64,000 bases of DNA, taken from positions 124,001-188,000 of the forward strand of contig NC_072813.1 of assembly GCF_003013715.1 (NCBI RefSeq), read 5' to 3'. A model generated the notes under the pieces. It was not told the origin of the DNA. It did not search any database and saw only the letters and a program-made list of their open reading frames with translations. The translations under genes and the position numbers were made by a program. Every line of letters starts with the position of its first letter. The stretch's first letter is position 1. Shown piece by piece: positions 29,658 through 40,329 of this stretch. Source of the DNA: Candidozyma auris (Eukaryota > Ascomycota > Pichiomycetes > Serinales > Metschnikowiaceae).

Positions 29658-31385
29658 ATGGTTTTGGACTTCAAAAACGCAACCGCTCATTTGCAAACCT
29701 ACTCTAAAAAAGACGGCTTGGATGTTAAGGCGTTGATTGACTCCTCCAACTTCGGTGGTTTGACTTACAATGACTTTTTGGTTTTGCCTGGTTTGATCAA
29801 CTTCCCTGCCTCCGAGGTTAAGTTGGAATCTAAGTTGACCAAGAAAATCACCATGAAGAGCCCCTTTTTGTCTTCTCCGATGGACACAGTTACCGAGGAG
29901 AACATGGCTATCCACATGGCTCTCTTGGGTGGCATTGGTATCATTCATCACAACTGTTCTGCCGATGAGCAGGCGGAAATGGTGAGAAAGGTGAAGAAAT
30001 TTGAGAACGGTTTCATCAACGATCCCGTCGTCATCTCTCCTAACCTCACCGTGCGTGAGATCAGAAGATTGAAAGAAACTATTGGTTTCTCTTCTTTCCC
30101 AGTTACTGGTATGTTTCCTCGAGATCCTTTGACTGTGTTTCATGATGAACAAAAAATACTGTATAACTTTCGTTCTACCGATTTGCATCAAACGATGTTG
30201 GGGACACCTTTATCTTTCCCCTGAGAAACACACAATCATTTTCACTGCCTTTGATTACTAACAATTTTAGAAAACGGTAAGCCTGGCGCTAAGCTTTTGG
30301 GTATTGTCACTTCTCGTGACGTTCAGTTCCTTGATGATGACTCGGTTAAGGCCAGCGATGTTATGACCAAGGACCTTGTTGTTGGCAAGAAGGGCATCAC
30401 TTTGACGGAGGGTAACAACTTGTTGAGAACATCCAAGAAGGGCAAGTTGCCAATTGTTGACGCTGACGGCAATTTGGTTTCCTTGATTTCTTTGACTGAC
30501 TTGCAGAAGAACCAAGACTACCCTGATGCTTCCAAATCTTTTGACTCCAAGCAATTATTGTGTGGTGCCGCTATCGGTACCATCCCTGCTGACAGAGAGA
30601 GATTGGACAAGTTGGTCGAGGCTGGTTTGGATGTTGTCGTTTTGGATTCATCTAATGGTTCTTCCATCTTCCAGTTGGACATGCTCAAATGGATTAAGGG
30701 CAAGTACCCTGAATTGCAGGTCATCGCTGGTAACGTTGTCACCAGGGAGCAGGCTGCTTTATTGATTGAGGCTGGTGCTGATGGTTTGAGAATCGGTATG
30801 GGTTCCGGTTCCATTTGTATCACACAGGAGGTCATGGCTTGTGGTAGGCCACAGGGTACCGCTGTATACAACGTCTGTGAATTTGCTCACCAATTCGGTG
30901 TTCCTTGTATTGCTGACGGTGGTATTGGTAACATTGGTCACATCACCAAGGCGCTTGCTTTGGGTGCTGACTGTGTCATGATGGGCGGTTTGTTAGCTGG
31001 TACCTCTGAAACTCCTGGTGACTATTTCTACCGTGACGGTAAGAGATTGAAGACCTACAGAGGTATGGGTTCCATCGACGCTATGCAGCAGACTGATACT
31101 AACGCTAACGCTTCCACATCTCGTTACTTCTCTGAAGCTGACAAGGTGTTGGTTGCCCAGGGTGTCTCAGGTTCTGTTGTTGATAAGGGATCCATCACCA
31201 AGTTCATCCCTTACTTGTTCAACGGTTTGCAACACTCCTTGCAAGACATTGGTGTTCGCTCTGTGTCCGAGTTGAGAGAAAAGGTGCATGCTGGTGACGT
31301 GAGATTCGAGTTCAGAACACCTTCGGCACAATTGGAAGGAGGTGTCCATGGTTTGCACTCTTACGAAAAGAAATTGCACAACTAA
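29658..31385 (+). CDS. IMH3: IMP dehydrogenase (spliced, hosts a snoRNA)
   Basis: The CDS is join(29658..30108, 30271..31385), 521 residues, the family length. IMPDH oxidises IMP to XMP with NAD+, the committed step of GTP synthesis. Catalytic loop [19 protein letters not shown] carries the active-site Cys; [20 protein letters not shown] and [14 protein letters not shown] form the phosphate/barrel motifs; [17 protein letters not shown] is the flap. Two CBS motifs occupy residues about 115-230. The junction gives [20 protein letters not shown], as in yeast IMPDHs. C. albicans IMH3 and S. cerevisiae IMD4 also carry an intron. Strong codon bias. Mycophenolate target. Confidence 0.97.
30109..30270 (+). 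other. IMH3 intron (162 nt)
   Basis: GTATGT donor, TTACTAAC branch point, acceptor AATTTTAG. It contains the box C/D snoRNA at 30134-30232. Confidence 0.95.
30134..30232 (+). ncRNA. snR54: Intronic box C/D snoRNA, snR54/U59 type
   Basis: Box C ATGATGA (30142-30148) and box D CTGA (30221-30224) are enclosed by an 8-bp perfect terminal stem (TGTGTTTC 30134-30141 with GAAACACA 30225-30232). The guide TAACTTTCGTTCT (30164-30176) is complementary over 13 nt to the conserved 18S rRNA stretch AGAACGAAAGUUA. A D'-like CCGA follows at 30178-30181, and ACGATGT may be C'. By the five-nucleotide rule the target is the A just before C in AGAACG, which I take to be yeast 18S A974. S. cerevisiae snR54 lies in the IMD4 intron, so host and guide agree. 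The rRNA match and position number rest on memory of the 18S sequence. Confidence 0.9.
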
Positions 31386-31537
31386 GGATATTATAGCATT
31401 TTAGTAGCCTAAGTCGTCAAATACTTTTTATTTATGGGTTAATCGCAACGATTTAATGAGGGTAAATAAAGCTAGTGTAGTGAAGTACGGCCCGAGTACG
31501 GGAATCGCGAAGAATTATTCCTTGTGACAAGTATTCA

Positions 31538-32068
31538 ATGAGTTACTACACCAGAAGGGAACCAACAGCCGAGGACCAGAATGCATCTACGAACCTAGAT
31601 CAGGACTTACACTTATCTAGAGACGGAAAGTACAAGAAGTCCGAGAAAGAATTGAAAGATTGGATATACAAGACACTACACGTGCTGAGTGAGAGAAGGA
31701 AAGAATTTGACGATCACAATCAAGACCTTCTTGACATTCTTAAAGATGGCGAGTTTCTATGTAGACTTGGAGATTTGGCGCTTCCAGGTGGTCCTACTAA
31801 GAAATACAAAAACCTGAGAATGCCATTTGTTCAGATGGAGAATATTCTGTTCTTTCTCCAGACATGCGAGCACATAGGAGTACCACACGAAGAAACCTTT
31901 CAAACGGTGGATTTGTTCGAGAGAAATGACCCTTACCAGGTTATCATTACACTTATTTCGTTTTCGAGGAAGGCCAATGAGAGAAACCCGGAGATTGAAG
32001 TTATCGGCCCGAAGTTTGTAAAAGTGAAACCCCAAGTGCCCAAGAAGCCGCTAAAGCTAAGGGCATAA
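31538..32068 (+). CDS. SCP1: Scp1, calponin/transgelin-like actin cross-linker
   Basis: 176 residues. One calponin-homology domain at about 35-150 (LKDWIYKTLHVLSERR, LKDGEFLCRLGDLALPGG, RMPFVQMENILFFLQ, LFERNDPYQVIITLISFSR). S. cerevisiae Scp1 binds and bundles F-actin at cortical patches. The yeast protein has an extra C-terminal calponin-like repeat (about 25 residues); here the protein ends shortly after the KPQVPKKPLKLRA tail, so that repeat is missing or has been lost. No splice signals near the stop give it back. Confidence 0.85.
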   Translation: MSYYTRREPTAEDQNASTNLDQDLHLSRDGKYKKSEKELKDWIYKTLHVLSERRKEFDDHNQDLLDILKDGEFLCRLGDLALPGGPTKKYKNLRMPFVQMENILFFLQTCEHIGVPHEETFQTVDLFERNDPYQVIITLISFSRKANERNPEIEVIGPKFVKVKPQVPKKPLKLRA

Positions 32069-32715
32069 ACCATTGCTAACAATTCGGGTCACCGAGAAAA
32101 GCTATGGTTTGATTCTACAAAAATATATCGAGATAATGTGTTCTCCTTGTAATCAAGTTGGTTCACGTTCTCCTGAGTGCATACATGATTGATAGATGGA
32201 AAAAGAAAAACCTTGAGTTGCCAGAAAGTCAATTCAGGAGCCAGTTCCATTGCTTTTATGGCAATTTCAAGGAATCTTGAATATCGATTCTCGCCTACAT
32301 CGACCCCGAGTCTCATTGCCTTTGCAGCCGTACACTGAACCCGATCATGATGCTAATCTGATTCGTTTGTCATCTACGAGATTTGCAACTCAAAAGTAGA
32401 AGAAGTAATACAAAATCAATACGCATTATGTTTCAGTCATAGCGTCCACCTAGTCACGTCAAACAATGATTTAGCTGCCTTTTGGACACAAGTTGGGTCT
32501 TGAGTTGGGAATAGGGTTCCTCGTAGTGTGCAGGCTCATCACTTTTAGTGTACCTCTTCGCATTATTTTAACAGTATCACTTATTGGATAGGCATCTCAT
32601 CTCATCCAGAGGACAATACTATTTCGGACTTGCTGTCGAAACTATACAACATTCCACATCAATAGAAAAGTCTTTGTATCGCTGACTATTTAAATACTAG
32701 CATTTGCATCGCATC
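32069..32715. other. Intergenic SCP1-MAK16
   Basis: About 650 bases. A minus-strand ATG frame of 75 codons (32089-32316) is unrecognised and not called. Confidence 0.5.
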
Positions 32716-33645
32716 ATGTCTTCAGATGAGCTCATTTGGGACGTGATCAATCACACATTTTGCTCTTTCAAGATCAAGACAGGCAAAGGTCAGGACTTTT
32801 GCAGAAATGAATACAATGTCACCGGTTTATGTGAGCGAGCATCGTGTCCGTTGGCCAATGCTCGATACGCCACGGTGAAGAACGTCGAGGGCAAGTTGTA
32901 CCTCTACATGAAGACAGCAGAAAGAGCCCACATGCCAAAGAACCTTTGGGAAAGGGTGAGGTTACTGAAGAATTTCGCCAAAGCCATCGAACAAATCGAC
33001 GAGAATCTTATCTACTGGAACAAGTTTTTGATCAACAAGTGCAAGCAGAGATTGACAAGGTTAACGCAGGTCGCTATGACGGAAAGGAGGTTGGCGTTGC
33101 GTGAAGAAGAGAGACACTACGTGGGGATCAAGCCCAAAATCAAGAGAAGAGAAGAGAATCGTGAGAGGAAAGCATTAGCCGCAGCCAAGATTGAAAAGAG
33201 CATTGAGAAGGAGTTATTGGAAAGATTGAAGAGTGGTGCATACGGAGACAAGCCATTAAATGTTGATGAAAAAGTGTGGAAGAAAGTGCTTGGAAAAGTT
33301 GACGAGGTAGAGGAGGAGGAGGAGTTTGATGAGGACGATGATGTGGTGTTGGAGAGCGGAGACGAAGACGACGGTGGAGAGGTTGAGTACGTTGAGGACG
33401 ATGGGGAAGATGAGTTGGTTGATATGGAAGACTTGGAGAGGTGGCTTGCTGACGGCTCTGGTAGCGATTCCGAGTCTGAGGACGAAGAAGACCAAGACGA
33501 GGACGACAAAACGGAAGCCACAAAGAACGGTGACGCCAAAGGTAAGCGCCCAGCTCCACAAGACAAGGCAGCAAAGAGAAGGAGACCCAAAGTGGAGATC
33601 GAATACGAGCAAGAAGACAACCTCCAGACAAACATTGCCGTATAA
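32716..33645 (+). CDS. MAK16: Mak16, nucleolar 60S biogenesis factor
   Basis: 309 residues from ATG 32716. Nearly colinear with S. cerevisiae Mak16: [93 protein letters not shown]. Four Cys in the N-terminal block bind a metal in the family. An acidic region with Glu/Asp runs (about 205-285) and a basic nuclear-targeting tail ([17 protein letters not shown]) follow. Mak16 joins Rpf1 and Nsa1 in early pre-60S particles. Mak16 is also named for maintenance of M1 killer dsRNA. Confidence 0.97.
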   Translation: MSSDELIWDVINHTFCSFKIKTGKGQDFCRNEYNVTGLCERASCPLANARYATVKNVEGKLYLYMKTAERAHMPKNLWERVRLLKNFAKAIEQIDENLIYWNKFLINKCKQRLTRLTQVAMTERRLALREEERHYVGIKPKIKRREENRERKALAAAKIEKSIEKELLERLKSGAYGDKPLNVDEKVWKKVLGKVDEVEEEEEFDEDDDVVLESGDEDDGGEVEYVEDDGEDELVDMEDLERWLADGSGSDSESEDEEDQDEDDKTEATKNGDAKGKRPAPQDKAAKRRRPKVEIEYEQEDNLQTNIAV

Positions 33646-34131
33646 CATGTCCCAGCAATACCGTATAGCATACGAAACATCCTTAGCATATATCCTAATG
33701 TACAATAGCACGAGACGTTGGACTTGTGTAGAGCGTTGTGTGCAATGGATCTTTTGTTAGCTGCGCAGTCAAGGTTCCTTGCAGTACAATGTTGGTTGCA
33801 AACTACAACAAGGAACACATTCGGCGGAAGCAAGGTGCGACGGGGCCGAGATTTTGAAAAAAAGGAAAAGTCCCCGGATTATACGTGGTGACGGTGGGCA
33901 ATTAACAAAGGGCCAAGTGCGATGAATCAGGTGGCTCATCCTCTATGTACCCCTGGATTACGACGCATTGGTTTTTTTAAATTTTTTTTAGTTCTTTTTT
34001 AAGCGGTCTCCGAGACTTTTCGTCATCGACTCTTTTTAGAGCTCGTGCGTTTCAGGGTATCAGATAGATAAACTGCACATCCCCAGCTTTAAATACCAGA
34101 GGCATATCTTGCTTTTATTGAAAACATTCCT
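33646..34131. other. Intergenic MAK16-RTA1-like
   Basis: About 485 bases. A T-rich tract lies near 33971-34003. No gene seen. Confidence 0.5.
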
Positions 34132-35479
34132 ATGGATTTTAAAAGCCTCAGCTCCCGTCTACAATGGACCCCGTCCAACGGGTATCCAACCTCCACAACT
34201 ACAATCAAGTCGATCGCCACAGATCATGTTCTGGGGTTGACCCACACGCTTGCAGAGGCAGTGTCGAGCATAGCTACGCAAACGTATTTTCTTGACCAGC
34301 GTTCGCTTTCGCAGGTGATCAGAGGGGCACAAGCTTCCTTGACGGCTATCAGTGCTCAGCAAGTGTTGGCAACTGCCACAGACAACCTGGTGCTAGCGCA
34401 GGCGACAGAGGCGCTCTTCCATGCGACGTGGAATTTGAAGGAGTTGGAGGATGAGGAGAACAACTATGGCTACCACCTTAGCCGTGGGGGTAATATCTTT
34501 TTCCTTGTCATATTTTGCATAATCTTCGTTTACACCACGGTCATGATAGTGTGGTCCAGGTACCACTGGTATAATATCACTTTCTTTTGCGGGTTTGTTC
34601 TTCAAGTGCTTGGTTTTTTGGGAAGAGTTCTATCCTTCAGCGACACCGCCAACCTCGACTACTACTTGTTGCAGTTTGTCTCATTGACGCTTTCGCCAGC
34701 GTTCATCATGGCAGGCATCTACTTCTTATTTGCACAAGCAGTTGTGTTATACGGTAGAACATATTCCGTGTTGAAGCCTATGTGGTACTCGTACTTCTTC
34801 ATAACCACAGACTTTTTATCTCATCATCCAAGGTGGTGGTGGTGGCGCTGCCTCCGTTGCAACAAAACAACAGAGAGACCCTGACCCAGGTACTTGGACC
34901 ATGTTTGGGGGTATCTTATTCCAGGTGATTGCAATGTCGGTGTTTTTGATATTTTGGTTTGAGTTTCTCCATCGATTGCATTATAAGCATGCCTCTGAGA
35001 TCGAGGTGGACCACCCTTTGAAAAAATGGACAATCATGAATAATTTGAGAATGTTGTTTCACACTAGATCGGCTCGTGAGTACAAGGAAACTTTCTTGGA
35101 GCCATTTTACAACCCAAAGTTCAAAGAGATTCGGTCACGCCCTTTAGTTCCATATTTGCCGTTAGCTATCACAACTGCGGTGGTATTCGTATACATCAGA
35201 TGTATCTACAGAGTCGTGGAGTTGAAGCAAGGTTTTAGTGGCTATCTCATAACTCACGAGGCGTTCCTCATGACTCTCGACGCTTCAATGATAGCTGTCA
35301 CCGGCCTCATATTCATTCCTTTCCATCCAGTTCTTGTGTTTGGCAAGCACAACGTGCTTAGATTAGCCACTATCAGAAGAAATCAGGACGAAAACCGTCT
35401 GCTTGAAGAGGATGCGAACAATGGTGAAAGTCTTGAGTCTGAACAGAAACTGTTTGATCTTCAGAATGGGCACAGTTAA
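34132..35479 (+). CDS. RTA1-family membrane protein (Rsb1/Rta2-like), with a frame break
   Basis: About 449 residues. The first frame (34132 to stop 34884) carries the N-terminal extracellular part and four membrane segments (IFFLVIFCIIFVYTTVMIVW, WYNITFFCGFVLQVLGFLGR, YYLLQFVSLTLSPAFIMAGI, PMWYSYFFITTDF). The second carries IQGGGGGAASV then IRCIYRVVELKQGFSGYLIT and HEAFLMTLDASM, the family signature. The join falls at about 34812-34825, where the expected D-x-x-S-x-x-x-Q helix is two bases short. RTA1 proteins (Rsb1, Rta1/2/3, Pug1) are seven-helix plasma-membrane proteins linked to sphingoid base release, phospholipid asymmetry and azole response. Either a 2-base deletion in a TCTC repeat (real or error), or a pseudogene. 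Confidence 0.85.
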
Positions 35480-35868
35480 TGCATATTTCATTTCCCATTA
35501 ATTTATTGTAAGAAGGCGACCATTCTTGTGGTACAAGTATTTCCGGTAACGAAGTGCTGTTGTCATACGCTATGTGCGGCAAGTCTGAAACGGGCTGGTC
35601 AATGTAATCTACTGTCCTGTAAAGCAACTCTTCATATCAACCAAACCTTTTACTTCATGGAAGCATTCAAAATAATTGTGTCGATGTAATCTCTAAATGT
35701 TAATTTTATATGTTCGATTCAGGTTTATAACTTCTACAGTAGTTCGCATCAAAACGTAAAAAGTGAATGGCATTATACGATTCCTCAAGCAAATAAATCT
35801 TTTTCAGCCCAAAAAAGACGTGCTATAAAACAGCTAATTTATCGTTACAGTTTTTCATCTCCTTTGTC
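35480..35868. other. Convergent intergenic
   Basis: About 390 bases between the two stop codons. AT-rich, nothing recognised. Confidence 0.5.
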
Positions 35869-36651
35869 TTACTGCTCAGAGCGATGGCCCTCATCATCCA
35901 GCTCCTCGTAAAGCTTTTGGCCCTCCTCTTTATAAAACTTGCCAATGTCATTAACAAACAACGGGTATAAGAGATCCTTCACACCCTCGTTTCTAGCTAT
36001 TTCTAACGCCCGGTGAAATGGAATCCAGACACCTTTAAGATTCATTGAACCGTTCCGGATTACTTTTCTGCCTTTCTCCACCTTCAAAATTCCATCTCTT
36101 CGCCCTCGAGACATACCGGTAACATTGAGCAACTTCGTGCCGTTGACAAGATTATCTTTTTCTTTTCTCGAGACAACAAATCCATTAGCTTTGACCTGGT
36201 AGCAAATCGTATCTTCCTCTTCCCAAAAGACTGTGGCAACGAGAGGCTTGATAATCTTGCGATTCGCTTTTGAGCTAACTGAACTACTCGATGAATTCGG
36301 CAACCTGAATGACGAGACACTATCATAGTAGCACTGAGAATGACTATCGTAGTTATACGACGGGGTAACAGGAGTAGTTTCAGAGCTCGATGACTTACCC
36401 ATTGAGGTACTTAGTTGAAAGTTCCTATCTTCAGACAACCATGAGCCCTTAGATTTCATCAAGGGCTGTTCATGATAGTATTGGTCCTCGTAAGGTTCAG
36501 GCATCATTGCACTCATGTCGTAGCCTCCTGGTTGAAAAGGAGAGGCAAGTCCCTCGTTTTGTGTTGGCTGCTCAGAGGGCATACCCATTTGAAAAGGCTT
36601 TGGATTTGTCAAGCATTGAAAATGTCTGTTGTAAGAACTATCGAATACCAT
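35869..36651 (-). CDS. APSES-domain transcription factor (Efg1/Efh1 type)
   Basis: 260 residues from ATG 36651. An N-terminal Gln/Ser/Tyr-rich part precedes an APSES DNA-binding domain at about 135-245: [72 protein letters not shown]. The conserved core [15 protein letters not shown] and KGVWIPF is intact. Efg1, Efh1, Phd1 and Sok2 share it. The protein is short, lacks the long Gln-rich ends of Efg1, and departs from Efg1 in the first half of the domain, so the paralog Efh1 is as likely as Efg1. These factors control filamentation, adhesion and white-opaque type switches in Candida. Confidence 0.88.
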   Translation of the reverse strand: MVFDSSYNRHFQCLTNPKPFQMGMPSEQPTQNEGLASPFQPGGYDMSAMMPEPYEDQYYHEQPLMKSKGSWLSEDRNFQLSTSMGKSSSSETTPVTPSYNYDSHSQCYYDSVSSFRLPNSSSSSVSSKANRKIIKPLVATVFWEEEDTICYQVKANGFVVSRKEKDNLVNGTKLLNVTGMSRGRRDGILKVEKGRKVIRNGSMNLKGVWIPFHRALEIARNEGVKDLLYPLFVNDIGKFYKEEGQKLYEELDDEGHRSEQ

Positions 36652-38602
36652 TGATGCTTTCGTTTAATAGATTTGTTGGCGAGGAGTATGAAGTGCAAAG
36701 CTGAATTTAAAAGTAAAAAAAAAAAAGCTCTCCTTTTGTGTTTACTGTGATTCACTGAAATTTACAACCTTCCAAATGCGTGGGCGGATCGCTCTTATTA
36801 AATTGAAGAGGAAGAAATTGTAATTTTCAAGGTTCTCTTTCCATTAAATCTCCACCTCGATAATGGTGATCCGTAAAAGGGCTTCCGAAAGATTGAATTG
36901 TAAAGTAATGACTTCTGGTCACCCTCAAAGCCTTCTCTTGTGGTGAAAGCTGCGTTGGACTTTCCTAAATTTATGAATGTTACACCTCCTCACCTACACT
37001 ACAATGATTCTGGGCACGGCCATTGTGATCTACAGACAATCAAACAATAAAATGTACATGTACCGGGGTTCAACCCAGAGCATTCGTTGCATCCGTTGCA
37101 CTGACAACGTGGGATTCCATTGCATTTGTTGCATTGGCAACAACGCCGAAGGTTTAAGCAAATACACACCGGCGTTTTATTTGTGCAAGCGACCAAGTCA
37201 TATCATGCCGCCGTCTGGACCTTGCGTTTGCGTTCTCTTCCCTGAAAGTTGACACTGAGACTTAGTACAAACAAGCTTAAACCCTGATCAGGGGAATGAG
37301 AAAGCTGATAATTAATCCATCATCTTCCTCTTTTTTCTTTTTTTTTTTTGTTTCTTCTTTCTATAAACCCCCAGGCAACTCGAGCGGCAATTCTTTCTTA
37401 TTCTTGAGTTTTTAATTTTTTTTTTCTTTGATAAAACGGGCCATGCTTCCTCAGAAGCGGTCGATCCTAGTGACCTAAAATACGAAGACCAGATCACAAT
37501 GGCTTGCTGGGGAAGGAGATGCATAACATAATCCGAGAGGCAGTGTTGTAAGAGATTTACGTGAGCGAGGTAGGCACCAGTAGTGTGAGCCATGAAATAT
37601 CAGCAACATTGTCAACTTGTGACATCATTCATAGGCGGTTTCCGAAAGCTGCGGGATCCACTGGTGATTTAAGTAAATAGCCTTCGTGATAGCCAGCGAG
37701 CCTTGTTTCTGTCGCTTTCTTTGTTGGGTTACACCTTCCTTTATTTTTCAAAAGGCGATCAACCTGTCAATTTCTTTGTCAGACAAGAGTACAAATCACA
37801 GGGATGGAATGTAAGATAAAATAAAATACATGAAGTGATACAGCGGCACACCACAGTTTGGTGTCGAAAAGCTGCACCCCAATCCCTTGAAGAAATTGTT
37901 GATCCCGGATTCGTATGACTAGAACATATAAGTTGTAACACATGAAAGATGAGGAGTACCCAGAATCAAAATGTGGAGGGCTCAAAGGGAGATGGGAAAA
38001 AAGAAATTGGGCTTGGACGTACCTATTTACGATAAATTCACCAAGATCGTCTGTTACACATGATTCCGGTGATGACAATCTCCCTATCAGCCACAAAACG
38101 AGAAGCAACATAGAGATAGAAAAACACAAGCTTTGGCGACTCAGATCACATTCTAATCGAGTAACATCTGCGTTTTTCCGATAGAATCCTTTCTCTAAAC
38201 GGTGGATAATTCAAAGAATGTTCCATGCATGGTGCCACGATTGCCGTGTCCGCCACAAAGCCTACGAGAACCTACCCTAATTTTGATGTATGATGCATTT
38301 ACAGGCTGTTTCTCACGTACGAGGTGAAATTTTTTTTTTTTTTTCTTTACAAAAGGCCTAGGTCTAGTCATATTACTCAGAACATCAATTAACACTTCCG
38401 AATTTTGGGTAGAACCTTATCGTGTGATTTTTCTCCCTACATCAGATGTGCAAGACAATACGGCTGAGGTTCAACTTCGCAGAGTTTATCTCTAAGCTCT
38501 ACTTGAAGGCACTCAAAAACGCGGTCTATTCTAGCAGCGTAGCCCCAATCACCGTTAAAAAGGCTTAATACTCCGTCTCCATTGTTGTACTTGTGATATA
38601 TC
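36652..38602. other. Long divergent promoter APSES gene/AVT1
   Basis: About 1.95 kb, among the longest gaps here. Contains T-runs near 37330-37350 and 38330-38345 and TTGCA-rich sequence at 37084-37145. Candida EFG1 genes have long leaders and promoters, so length alone may be regulatory. No RNA gene or spliced ORF supported. Confidence 0.5.
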
Positions 38603-40204
38603 ATGACATCCCCTACACCCATACAGAAGCCAAGGAGACGCTCGTTTCTAGATCACGGAGGTCCAAACTCGATCAATAACTTTGCATCGTCATACACTCG
38701 GGCCCAGTCCTATGTGGGACTGTCTCTTCTTGAAGACGCAGATGCTCAAGACGACGTCTCGCCTTGCCTGTCGCCAGTGCTCCCTATACATCGCTCTGAT
38801 GGCACCAGAGATGGATATTTCGCTGACCAGCCCCGTTCATCACCCAATCCAACTCAGGGCTACGATCACCTCGACACATATAATTTTCCTAATGCTCAGC
38901 GAATTAACGAGAACACACCGTTAGACCAGCGGGATGCCAGCAGGCGGAGCCTGCGTAGCGCCTCGGGGAGTATCTATTCCATCGGACATGCCGGTAAATC
39001 TACGGCAGCTCAGACAGTATTTAACTCGCTTAATACATTGATGGGAATAGCGATCTTTTCTCTCTCATTTGGCTTTCGACTCTCAGGATGGGTCCTCGGC
39101 ATACTAATCCTTTTGTTTTGTTCTGTTACAACCAATTTAACTGCCAAAGTACTTGGTGCAGTGCTTAAAAAATATCCCCATCTACAAACCTACGGTGATA
39201 TTGCCCACATGTATGGCGGAAGCCGAATGCAATTACTTGCCATAGTCACTTTTACCTTGGACTTGACAGGAGCAGCCCTTTCGCTCATTTTACTATTTGC
39301 CGACTCATTCAAATTACTTCTACCTGGCTTTGATATCAGATTTTTTAAGGCAGTGATTGTACTGATAACTTTTTTCATGAGTTTCATGCCCTTAAATGTA
39401 TTATCTATGGTTAGTCTAACGGGAATCATGAGCACAGTCAGCATATTGGTGGTCATCGTTACAAGTGGTTTCATAGTTGACAAAGGTAGCAATGGCTCTT
39501 TGTTAAGTCCAGCATCTACGAACCTATGGCCAAGCTCACTCTTGGAGGCCTTGCTCAGCATCGGTATATTCATGGCACCTTGGGGCGGCCATCCTGTTTT
39601 TCCCGAACTATACAAGGACATGAGACATCCAAAGAAATATAACACCTGTTGCAATATTACTTTTATGTCTTGTCTCAAATTGGACTTGTTAGTGGCGATT
39701 GTCGGCTATTTGATGTTTGGAAACACCGTGGAGGATTCCTTGACTAAGAGTCTCATGGGAAACAGAGATCTACCATATTTCATGAATCCACTTCTTTGCG
39801 TATTTTTGGGATTGTTACCCATTTCCAAAATGTCTCTCGTCGTTCGGCCCATAATTTCCCTGTACGAAAACTATTTTCGTATGAACGATACTAGTGTTTT
39901 GACCTATAAGCACGGAAGAAGATATCGCCCAATAACTACCAAGAAGGTTATTGCGAGAGTAGTTTTCATGGGACTGTTATTTATTCTTTCATTGGTATTC
40001 ACATCCTTTGGAAAGGTTGTGGCGTTTCTAGGTAGCGCCATTTGTTGTACTATTTGCATCACTTTGCCATTGATGTTCTACGCAAAGTTTTTTGCTGAAG
40101 AGTTGTCCACTTTTGAAAAGTTACTTATTCGTCTTGGGGTCATCGTTGGATTTGCTGGAGCTGTCTTCGGAACTTACGCCTCTTTTGTTTATGAGACCTC
40201 CTAA
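38603..40204 (+). CDS. AVT1: Avt1-like vacuolar neutral amino acid transporter
   Basis: 533 residues. The cytosolic N-terminus (about 130) is Ser-rich. It is followed by about ten to eleven membrane segments of the AAAP family: AAQTVFNSLNTLMGIAIFSL then SFGFRLSGW; LTAKVLGAVLKKYP; LLAIVTFTLDLTGAALSLIL; MAPWGGHPVFPELYKDMRHP (strongly conserved in Avt1); VEDSLTKSLMGNRDLPYFM. Avt1 imports neutral amino acids into the vacuole with the proton gradient. Slightly shorter than S. cerevisiae Avt1 (602). Confidence 0.88.
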   Translation: MTSPTPIQKPRRRSFLDHGGPNSINNFASSYTRAQSYVGLSLLEDADAQDDVSPCLSPVLPIHRSDGTRDGYFADQPRSSPNPTQGYDHLDTYNFPNAQRINENTPLDQRDASRRSLRSASGSIYSIGHAGKSTAAQTVFNSLNTLMGIAIFSLSFGFRLSGWVLGILILLFCSVTTNLTAKVLGAVLKKYPHLQTYGDIAHMYGGSRMQLLAIVTFTLDLTGAALSLILLFADSFKLLLPGFDIRFFKAVIVLITFFMSFMPLNVLSMVSLTGIMSTVSILVVIVTSGFIVDKGSNGSLLSPASTNLWPSSLLEALLSIGIFMAPWGGHPVFPELYKDMRHPKKYNTCCNITFMSCLKLDLLVAIVGYLMFGNTVEDSLTKSLMGNRDLPYFMNPLLCVFLGLLPISKMSLVVRPIISLYENYFRMNDTSVLTYKHGRRYRPITTKKVIARVVFMGLLFILSLVFTSFGKVVAFLGSAICCTICITLPLMFYAKFFAEELSTFEKLLIRLGVIVGFAGAVFGTYASFVYETS

Positions 40205-40329
40205 AATGATACGAATCAATCACTTCGTCTTTAATACATAGTTTAGATCCCGCACTAAGTTTCACCAAACATCGGTAAATCGTTCTCGTTTATATATAAG
40301 TTGTAACGTTTTATCCTGAAATTACACAG

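Noticed and set aside
32089..32316. 75-codon minus-strand ATG frame between SCP1 and MAK16
   Set aside because: True ATG, but no recognisable product, lies in the SCP1 3' region; kept as unsupported.
33117..33833. Minus-strand frame of 238 codons opposite MAK16
   Set aside because: It is the antisense of the acidic MAK16 region (Ser/Thr-rich shadow of Glu/Asp codons).
37040..37090. GGGGTTCAACCC near 37063 as a tRNA B box
   Set aside because: No A box or cloverleaf arms could be built around it.
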